From the NCBI GenBank assembly GCA_018268875.1, contig JAFDVT010000150.1, forward strand, positions 1-10,774: a stretch of 10,774 bases of DNA, given 5' to 3'. The translations under genes and the position numbers were made by a program. The DNA is from Acidobacteriota bacterium (GTDB lineage Bacteria; Acidobacteriota; Terriglobia; Bryobacterales; Bryobacteraceae). The stretch's first letter is position 1. Every line of letters starts with the position of its first letter. Below the pieces are notes generated by a model, which had not been told where the DNA came from, made no database searches, and saw only the letters and a list, made by a program, of their open reading frames with translations. Shown in pieces: positions 1 to 4,897 of the stretch.

Positions 1-238
1 GATGACGGTGAGTCCGCGGGAAAACAAGATTTTCGGCGCGAATGCCGTGGGTCTGGAACGGCGCGGGTTTACGACGGAATCGATCGAGGCTCTGCAGACC
101 AGCTTTCGACTTCTCACTCGCAGCGGACTCAATACCTCGCAGGCCATCGATCGGATCAAGACCGAGGTTCCGGGCTGCGAGGAGTTGGAAGAAGTTTTGG
201 CCTTCATCGCGTCGTCCGAACGCGGCTTCGTGAAGTAA
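1..238 (+). CDS. lpxA: LpxA (UDP-N-acetylglucosamine O-acyltransferase), C-terminal fragment
   Basis: This is the 3' end of a gene entering from the left edge. The reading frame is open from base 2, and the first ATG (base 2) is probably an internal methionine. The visible 78 residues match the helical C-terminal domain that follows the left-handed beta-helix in LpxA: a NAVGLERRGF segment, then a helix ending in RSGLN, then an acidic helix and a final FIASSERGF segment close to the family ending. LpxA transfers a hydroxyacyl chain from acyl carrier protein to the 3-OH of UDP-GlcNAc in the cytoplasm, the first step of lipid A synthesis. The catalytic hexapeptide-repeat domain is outside the window. 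The stop TAA lies 4 nt before lpxI, so the two genes are almost certainly co-transcribed. The family call rests on remembered conserved motifs and on the lpxI neighbour. Confidence 0.85.
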   Translation, partial: MTVSPRENKIFGANAVGLERRGFTTESIEALQTSFRLLTRSGLNTSQAIDRIKTEVPGCEELEEVLAFIASSERGFVK

Positions 239-242
239 GCTC

Positions 243-1064
243 ATGCCGCAGCGCTACGGAATGATCGCGGGCAACGGCCGGTTCCCGATTCTGGCGCTGG
301 AAGCCGCCGCGCGCCTGGGCATCGACGTCGTAACGATCGCGATCGAAGAGGAAGCCTCGCCAGAGTTGAAGGCGCTGTCGCCGACGTATTACGCGATCTC
401 GCTGGGGGCGCTCAGCCGTCTGATCGAAATCTGCCAAAACGAGGGCATCACGCAACTGATGATGTGCGGGCAGGTCAAGCACGTCAAAATCTTTTCGTCG
501 ATCCGGCCGGACTGGCGCCTGTTCAAACTCCTGGCCTCGCTGCGGGAGAAGAATACCGACGCGCTGATCGGCGGCGTCGCGAAGGTCCTGGCGGACGAGG
601 GCATTCAACTGGTCGATTCGACGCTGCTGTTGAAGGACCTGCTGGCTCCCGAGGGCGTGTTCACCAAGCGCAAGCCCGATTCCGAAGAGCAGAAACAGCT
701 TCGCTACGGGCGTTCGATCGCGGAAGCCTTGGCGGGGTTCGACATCGGCCAAAGCGTCGTGATTTCGGACCGCGCCTGCGTGGCGCTAGAGGCCATGGAA
801 GGCACGGACGCGATCCTGCGTCGCGCGCATGAGCTGACCGGGGGCAAGCCGCAATTGCTGGTGAAAAGCTCGCGCCGGCGGAAGCATCTGCTGTTCGACG
901 TGCCGGTTCTGGGTCCTGCGACGATGGAAGTCATGCGCGAAACCAACACGGTGGCGGCGACGATGGACGCTGGCCGGACGCTGCTCCTCGATCGCGACGA
1001 GATGCTCGAAAAAGCGAACCGCTACGGCATCTCGCTCACGGGAATTCCCGTAGCCAGCGACTGA
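243..1064 (+). CDS. lpxI: LpxI, UDP-2,3-diacylglucosamine pyrophosphatase
   Basis: This 273-residue protein is about the usual length for LpxI (DUF1009 family). LpxI hydrolyses UDP-2,3-diacylglucosamine to lipid X and UMP on the cytoplasmic side of the inner membrane, replacing LpxH in many bacteria. The N-terminal part has the IAGNGRFPILALEAA nucleotide-binding-like motif (residues 8-22) and MMCGQVKHVKIF (73-84). The C-terminal catalytic domain has STLLLKDLLAPEGVFT (126-141), the VISDRACVALEAMEGTDAILRR segment (173-194) and LLFDVPVLGP (216-225). Asp219 in FDVP is in about the place of the catalytic Asp225 reported for Caulobacter LpxI; this alignment is from memory. The stretch before it reads VKSSRRRKH, whereas I recall KVAKPxQD in typical members, so the local active-site loop looks unusual. 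The ATG follows the lpxA stop by 4 nt. No lpxB follows; the next gene is convergent. Confidence 0.9.
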   Translation: MPQRYGMIAGNGRFPILALEAAARLGIDVVTIAIEEEASPELKALSPTYYAISLGALSRLIEICQNEGITQLMMCGQVKHVKIFSSIRPDWRLFKLLASLREKNTDALIGGVAKVLADEGIQLVDSTLLLKDLLAPEGVFTKRKPDSEEQKQLRYGRSIAEALAGFDIGQSVVISDRACVALEAMEGTDAILRRAHELTGGKPQLLVKSSRRRKHLLFDVPVLGPATMEVMRETNTVAATMDAGRTLLLDRDEMLEKANRYGISLTGIPVASD

Positions 1065-1242
1065 TTCCTCGTATTGCAAGCCTAGCCGAACGCCTGCTGC
1101 CTATCTGCCTGAGCGTGCCTGTCACCGCACCGCTTCCGAAGCGGCACCGATTGGGGCTAACTCACGCAGGTTCAACAGTTTGTGACATAGGGATTTTCCT
1201 CCCTTGCCGGACGTTGAACCACGGGGGTAGGACGGGCTAGGT
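1065..1242. other. Convergent intergenic region with inverted repeats
   Basis: These 178 bases lie between the lpxI stop and the convergent cpaE-like stop and hold no credible gene. Three inverted repeats are visible: CCGCTT/AAGCGG at 1130-1135 and 1139-1144; an outer pair GGTTCAAC/GTTGAACC at 1169-1176 and 1213-1220; and inside it AGGGA/TCCCT at 1189-1193 and 1200-1204. None is followed by a T-run on either strand, so they are not classical intrinsic terminators. They may still slow or bound the two converging transcripts. Confidence 0.5.
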
Positions 1243-2442
1243 TTAGGAGGCTTTGGCTCCGAAGTTCGAGCCGGAAAAGAAATCCAGGAACTTCCGCTTG
1301 GCCGGAGCATCGTGCTGACCCGTGGCGTGGCCGCGAACCTCCACCAGCGTCTTGGCAAACGCGTTGATGCTCTTGCCCAGGTCGCTGTTGAAGTCCACCC
1401 ATTTGCCCACGGTGAGCGCCTTGTGAACGGTGTTGTAGTCGTTCGGGAACACCTGGTGTACCGGCAGGCCCAGGATCTGTTCGATCTGTTCGTTCGAAAT
1501 CACCTGCCGCTTCTGGCAACGGTTCACCAGCACGGAAACTTTGTCCTGCAGGTCCAACCCGCGCAGGAAGACGAACTTTTCACGCGCCAAGTGCAGCGAC
1601 GGGATCTCCGGCGTGCACACCAGAAAGATGCGCTTGCACTCGTGCATGATTTCGAAGGAGTACCGCTCCAGGTTGCCCGACAGGTCGAACACCATGCCAC
1701 GGTAGTTGCGGCGCAGAAAGTCGATCAGATGGCGGATTTGCGTCCCTTCGACGCGCAGGTTCGGATTCAGCTTGCCCGCGTGCAGGACGTCGAGGCTGCC
1801 CATCTTGGTCACCAGTTGGGGCCACAACGATTCGTCCATGTTCATGGCATGTTCGCAGGCGTCCGCGACCGAAAACTCGTTGGTCAGCTTCAACATGAAC
1901 CGCATCATGCCGGAGTTCAGGTCGAAGTCCGACAGAATGACGCTCGATCCCGCAATTTTCGACATTGCCACGCTGACGTTCAGAGCGAGCGTCGAAGCGC
2001 CCACGCCAGCCTTGGCGGGCAGGAACGAATAGATGTCGTTGGTGGTTTCGACCGTCGCCGGACGCTTGTCCAGCAGTTCCTTGACGCGCGACACCGCCTC
2101 ATACACCTGCTGCGGGTTGAACGGCGCGGTGATGAACTCGCGCATGCCCACGCGCATCGCGTCCAGCAGCAACTGCGGATCGCAATCCCGGGCCATCCCA
2201 ATAAACTGGATCCCCGGCGCCAGGCCTTCCAGGATCCGGATCTCTTCCACCACAAGATCCATCGACTCGCAGGAAATAAACGCCACCTGGGGAGCCGTCG
2301 CCCGTACGACGCGACCCATCTCGTCAGCCGCCGTGTATTGTTCCAGGTACCGGACGATGTTGATCGTTCCGATTTCCTGCAAAACCCGGCTGGCCGCTTG
2401 TGCCAGTTCCTGATCTGGGGAAATTACCAAACTACGCAGCAT
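1243..2442 (-). CDS. CpaE/TadZ-like MinD-family ATPase (Flp/Tad pilus assembly type)
   Basis: This predicted cytoplasmic protein of 399 residues has two domains. Residues 1-125 resemble the atypical receiver-like domain of CpaE/TadZ (LVISPDQELA, then a Rossmann-like run ending REFITAPFNPQQVYEAVSRV). Residues about 137-370 form a MinD/ParA-type ATPase: AKAGVGAST (143-151) at the deviant Walker A, SDFDLNSG (171-178) at the Walker A' position, and MVFDLSG (250-256) at Walker B. The signature lysine (Lys144) is present, but the second, phosphate-binding lysine is replaced by alanine (Ala149), a variation known in CpaE/TadZ proteins. This family localises Tad pilus assembly to a cell site. I chose the ATG at 2440-2442 because an AAGGG ribosome-binding site sits just upstream; an ATG at 2493 would add 17 Arg-rich residues. 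No other tad/cpa gene is in the window. Pilus function is inferred from family only. Confidence 0.8.
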   Translation of the reverse strand: MLRSLVISPDQELAQAASRVLQEIGTINIVRYLEQYTAADEMGRVVRATAPQVAFISCESMDLVVEEIRILEGLAPGIQFIGMARDCDPQLLLDAMRVGMREFITAPFNPQQVYEAVSRVKELLDKRPATVETTNDIYSFLPAKAGVGASTLALNVSVAMSKIAGSSVILSDFDLNSGMMRFMLKLTNEFSVADACEHAMNMDESLWPQLVTKMGSLDVLHAGKLNPNLRVEGTQIRHLIDFLRRNYRGMVFDLSGNLERYSFEIMHECKRIFLVCTPEIPSLHLAREKFVFLRGLDLQDKVSVLVNRCQKRQVISNEQIEQILGLPVHQVFPNDYNTVHKALTVGKWVDFNSDLGKSINAFAKTLVEVRGHATGQHDAPAKRKFLDFFSGSNFGAKAS

Positions 2443-2526
2443 GCAGACCCTTGCCCTCAGTATCAGTCTGCGCCGCCGCCCAGGACGCTTCAATCGCTGG
2501 TTCTTACTAATTCCTTTGGTACGAAA

Positions 2527-2547
2527 CCCTTAGAAAAAGCTCTAGGG
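2527..2547 (-). terminator. Weak terminator-like hairpin at the end of the secreted-protein gene
   Basis: On the minus strand, CCCTAGA (2547-2541, including the TAG stop codon) can pair with TCTAAGGG (2534-2527), giving about 7 bp with one bulged base around a T-rich loop. Only three T residues follow, so termination would be weak. The 99 bp to the cpaE-like start could instead be read through. Confidence 0.3.
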
Positions 2548-3891
2548 TAATACTCCGCGACCCGGACGGTGTATCCATACTTGCCCCTTAGTTCCCTTGG
2601 CAAATTCCAGCAGCAGGATCCCGCTCGCATCCGCCTCGGCCTCGTACATTTCCTCGCCATCGGTCTCGATGTCGTAGGCGGTTTTGGCGGGAAATCCAAG
2701 AATGAAGAACACGCCGCCTTCCGGCAGGTCTACGGCGAATTTCATCCCATCGGGCGAGGCCGCCTGGAGGACGGTGGCGCCTCCGATTTCCACCGGTTCC
2801 CGGAGCGACCCGGGTCGCAGGTTCCGAATCTCGGTGCCTGTGGACAACTGCATCGCGCCGTCGAAGAACCCGAACCAGGTGGCGTTTTCCTCCCAGTCGG
2901 ACCGCACGAAGAACCGCCCGCCCGTCGCGTCGTGAAAAAACGGATCCATCTTGGCAAACGGCAACCCCGGCTGATAGGGATTCGCCCACAGGAACTCATA
3001 CGTGATGCCGAACAGGCCGCGCATCAGGAACCGGTCCTGGATCAGGTACCCCTGCAGGAACTGCCCTTCGAGAGCATTGGGATCGTAGGCGACAATCATG
3101 AGGTCCGCGGCACGCGACAGCGCGGCGACCTTCAGGTCCGGTTCGCCTTTGCCGACAAATGCCGGGATGCGGAACTCGTTGTCGGCCGTCTGGAAGGGCG
3201 CGGGATAGTTACTTAACAGTTGCCACGAGGGAACGTTCTTGAAGAAGCCCGGCGCGTTGTCCCGCATGTCGACGCGGGTGTTGTCGATCACCACGTGGAG
3301 GATTTCGTAAAGCGGCGGCAGGTCTTCCCGCCGGATCGCGGGTTTGCCTTCGCGCAAGGCGGGGGCCACGGACTTGCGCCACCAGTCCAGAACCGCGTGC
3401 CGGATGACCTTTTCGGCCGGTTCCCGCGCCTCGTCGGCGATCGCGACCGCCGCCAAAACCTGGTCACGGACGCCGGTTGCCGTCGTTGCGCCCGGCGAAT
3501 TGACCGCCTGCCGCAGCTTGGCGAGGATCGCCGTCTTCTGGGCGGGCGTCATCGCTTTTTGACACCAGTCGTAGACGAGCGCGAGTTGCCGGATGTCCGT
3601 CGAACCCGGTTGGACGGCCCAGTCGAGGGCGGCCTTGGCCGACGCTGCTTGCCCGGTTGCAGCGTAGTGCAGGGCCCAGGCGAAGCCCGGTTCCGGGAAC
3701 TGGGCCTGGCTCTCGATCAGGTTCGAAAACTGCCGCCAGCGGATGGAATCGCGCGTCGTTTCCCGCTGGATCCGCTTGAGGCGCTGGGGGTTCAGGAAGA
3801 TCCGAGGCGCATCCCGGAAGACGTGAAAATCCTCATCCTGTGCACAAAGCACGGACCCCGCCGCCAGTACCAGAACCAGCCACTTTCGCAT
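2542..3891 (-). CDS. Secreted hypothetical protein, possible heparinase II/III-like fold
   Basis: This 449-residue protein begins with a clear Sec signal peptide, MRKWLVLVLAAGSVLCA, with likely cleavage after Ala17, so it is exported. Residues about 25-200 look mostly alpha-helical (FLNPQRLKRIQRETTRDSIRWRQFSNLI, then several Ala/Leu-rich helices), as in the alpha/alpha toroid of polysaccharide lyases. From about residue 315 the sequence becomes beta-rich: FFHDATGGRFFVRSDWEENATWFGFFDG recalls the start of the heparinase II/III C-terminal beta domain, where a conserved Arg-(Ser)-x-Trp follows a Gly. The beta part ends only about 130 residues later, shorter than I would expect for those lyases. 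I see no confident catalytic residues and do not assign a substrate. The ATG lacks a strong Shine-Dalgarno sequence, but the signal peptide supports this start. It lies 99 bp upstream of the cpaE-like gene on the same strand. Confidence 0.6.
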   Translation of the reverse strand: MRKWLVLVLAAGSVLCAQDEDFHVFRDAPRIFLNPQRLKRIQRETTRDSIRWRQFSNLIESQAQFPEPGFAWALHYAATGQAASAKAALDWAVQPGSTDIRQLALVYDWCQKAMTPAQKTAILAKLRQAVNSPGATTATGVRDQVLAAVAIADEAREPAEKVIRHAVLDWWRKSVAPALREGKPAIRREDLPPLYEILHVVIDNTRVDMRDNAPGFFKNVPSWQLLSNYPAPFQTADNEFRIPAFVGKGEPDLKVAALSRAADLMIVAYDPNALEGQFLQGYLIQDRFLMRGLFGITYEFLWANPYQPGLPFAKMDPFFHDATGGRFFVRSDWEENATWFGFFDGAMQLSTGTEIRNLRPGSLREPVEIGGATVLQAASPDGMKFAVDLPEGGVFFILGFPAKTAYDIETDGEEMYEAEADASGILLLEFAKGTKGQVWIHRPGRGVLP

Positions 3892-3950
3892 CGTTTTCAG
3901 GCTAGCACTGCCGGCCCGTGTCGTTCGGACACACTGGTGCGTCCCAATGG

Positions 3951-3978
3951 ATCATACCGGAGTGAAAGTTCCTGACTA
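3951..3978 (-). promoter_or_regulatory. Candidate promoter for the secreted-protein gene
   Basis: On the minus strand, TAGTCA (3978-3973, a 4/6 match to the -35 consensus) is followed after 16 bp by TATGAT (3956-3951, a 5/6 match to the -10 consensus). Transcription would start about 50 nt before the ATG at 3891. It is supported by motif match and position only. Confidence 0.3.
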
Positions 3979-3995
3979 AGTCGTTTATTTTCATC

Positions 3996-4026
3996 TTGCA
4001 AACGGTGGCCGGAAGTTTGCTATACT
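3996..4026 (+). promoter_or_regulatory. Candidate sigma-70 promoter with extended -10 for the structured RNA
   Basis: TTGCAA at 3996-4001 (4/6 to the -35 consensus) is followed by TGC-TATACT at 4018-4026, a TGn extended -10 with a 5/6 hexamer. The 19-bp spacer is longer than optimal, but extended -10 promoters tolerate this. Transcription would start near 4033, shortly before the long structured RNA at 4044-4206 and not at any protein gene. Confidence 0.5.
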
Positions 4027-4032
4027 CGAATA

Positions 4033-4206
4033 CGAATTGATGAAGTACCTCTTTTGATTCCTGCCCTCTGTTCGCAACGGGATGGGACGGAAAAAGCGAG
4101 CGGGCTTTACGGCGTGCTTGCGGGAGTCGGTTATGTTAGTAGTTGTAAGCGACCGCTCCTTTTTCCGGGACAAACGGTTGCGACAGAGGGGTTTTTTCCG
4201 GGTACT
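4033..4206 (+). ncRNA. Structured RNA, candidate 6S-like RNA
   Basis: The sequence folds into one long rod. The outermost pairing is AGTACC/GGTACT (4044-4049 with 4201-4206). A 14-bp stem with one bulged T joins 4064-4078 to 4177-4190. A roughly symmetric purine-rich internal loop (4079-4087 and 4168-4176) follows, then a 15-bp stem with one bulged C (4088-4103 with 4153-4167), a 6-bp stem (4104-4110 with 4145-4150) and a terminal loop of about 34 nt. Six T residues at 4192-4197 come directly after the 14-bp stem, as in a terminator, and give the plus strand its direction. Length from the predicted start is about 165-174 nt. Size, rod shape, internal bubble, T-run and the TGTTCGCAA sequence in the 5' arm all recall 6S RNA, which holds sigma-70 RNA polymerase. 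Against it, the bubble is small and the GTTCGC lies nearer the bubble than in E. coli. That some structured RNA is made here is more certain than the 6S name. Confidence 0.5.
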
Positions 4207-4386
4207 GTAGTCGATTGACATCTTCCCCTGGATCTTTCGGTTTCGGTCGCCGCTCGGCGTTTCCGATGATGGAGCTAATAGGACGCGGGCCTCATCGGAA
4301 ATGTATACTTTAGCGGGTTTATAATCAGCTCTTCCCGGGCGAACCGGCGCCAGATCCAAAACAGCCCCAAAGACACACAGGGGCAC
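4207..4386 (+). other. Non-coding spacer with a strong 12-bp stem-loop
   Basis: No gene is visible. CGTTTCCGATGA at 4258-4269 pairs with TCATCGGAAATG at 4292-4303 (12 bp including one G-T wobble) around a 22-nt loop. A perfect -10 hexamer TATAAT lies at 4320-4325 without a recognisable -35 at normal spacing, and TATACT lies at 4304-4309. A small GCCCC/GGGGC hairpin occupies 4364-4368 and 4380-4384. The region may be a leader of the gene at 4485 or part of a second small RNA. Confidence 0.45.
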
Positions 4387-4447
4387 GCCGCATCGGATAC
4401 CGTGCTTTCACCTCTTGCCGGTTACCGATGCGGCATTTTCCTTTTTG
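4387..4447 (+). terminator. Intrinsic-terminator-like hairpin before the gene at 4485
   Basis: Arms 4387-4402 and 4419-4434 match at 14 of 16 positions: ten perfect pairs (GCCGCATCGG with CCGATGCGGC), a two-base mismatch, then ACCG with CGGT. The loop is 16 nt. The hairpin is followed by ATTTTCCTTTTTGC, a T-rich tail. It lies about 40 nt before the next start codon, so it could end an upstream small RNA or act as an attenuator for that gene. Confidence 0.6.
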
Positions 4448-4484
4448 CACGGAACCTCCTCCAGCAAATCCCCGTACCTGAGAC

Positions 4485-4856
4485 ATGCGAAATCTCCTTG
4501 CGCTCGCTTTTTTGTCCGCCTCCGCGATGCTCGCCGCCGGCGACCTTACCGGCACCTGGACGGGAACGCTCACCCGGAACAGTGACGACGGTACACGAAC
4601 GTCCGATGCCTACGTCATCCTCAAACAGGACGGCGCCAAGCTCACCGGCAGCGGCGGTCCGAGCGCCGAAGAACAGATCCCGATGAGCAAAGTGGTGATG
4701 GACGGCGACAAGATCACGTTCGAGGTGGACGGCGGCAACGGCGCCCTGAAGTTCGCCGTGGTCGCCAAGGGCGACACAATCGAAGGCGATGTGGTGCAGG
4801 AACGTTCGGACGGCACGACGCGCACCGGCAAAATCGCGCTCAAGCGTAAGCAGTAG
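4485..4856 (+). CDS. Small secreted beta-rich protein of unknown function
   Basis: This 123-residue protein starts with a Sec signal peptide (MRNLLALAFLSASAMLAAG, cleavage around residues 17-19). The mature part of about 100 residues is a series of short beta strands rich in Gly, Asp and Thr: LTGTWTGTLTRNSDDGT, YVILKQDGAKLTGSGG, KITFEVDGGNGALKFAVVAKGDTIEGDV, and GTTRTGKIALKRKQ at the end. The pattern of strands with GTW near the start resembles small lipocalin-like or beta-barrel exported proteins that I recall as common hypotheticals in Acidobacteriota; no catalytic motif is visible. The ATG is the first possible start, as a TGA lies in frame two codons upstream. There is no clear Shine-Dalgarno sequence. 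A terminator-like hairpin sits just upstream, so expression may depend on read-through. It is followed after 41 nt by the glycosyltransferase gene. Confidence 0.7.
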   Translation: MRNLLALAFLSASAMLAAGDLTGTWTGTLTRNSDDGTRTSDAYVILKQDGAKLTGSGGPSAEEQIPMSKVVMDGDKITFEVDGGNGALKFAVVAKGDTIEGDVVQERSDGTTRTGKIALKRKQ

Positions 4857-4870
4857 CGGCAATTAAAGAG

Positions 4871-4882
4871 GCCGCGCGCGGC
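4871..4882. repeat. Perfect 12-bp GC palindrome between genes
   Basis: GCCGCGCGCGGC is fully self-complementary and lies in the 41-bp gap before the GTG start at 4898, with flanking GGCA (4858-4861) and TGCC (4883-4886) able to extend it. It separates the only SD-like AAAGAGG (4865-4871) from the start codon; if folded, it could shorten that distance. No T-run follows, so it is not a standard terminator. Confidence 0.35.
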
Positions 4883-4897
4883 TGCCGATCTACGGAT

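Noticed and set aside
2440..2493. Earlier ATG at 2493 for the CpaE-like gene
   Set aside because: It would add 17 Arg-rich residues with no family counterpart, while the ATG at 2442 has an AAGGG site at good spacing and begins directly with the first strand of the domain.
1312..2550. Plus-strand open frame of 412 codons
   Set aside because: It is antisense to the CpaE-like gene; the product is His/Arg/Gln-rich, typical of a shadow frame in GC-rich DNA, whereas the minus strand encodes recognisable ATPase motifs.
4215..4220. Perfect TTGACA -35 hexamer
   Set aside because: No acceptable -10 hexamer occurs 15-19 bp downstream on the plus strand.
3991..4386. Minus-strand open frame of 131 codons across the non-coding region
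   Set aside because: Its composition (many Arg, Lys, Ser and Asn) is unlike any neighbour, it has no ribosome-binding site, and it lies opposite strong RNA hairpins with a plus-strand T-run.
4033..4450. RNase P RNA, tmRNA or SRP RNA in the structured region
   Set aside because: None of the conserved sequence blocks I know for these RNAs is present on either strand.
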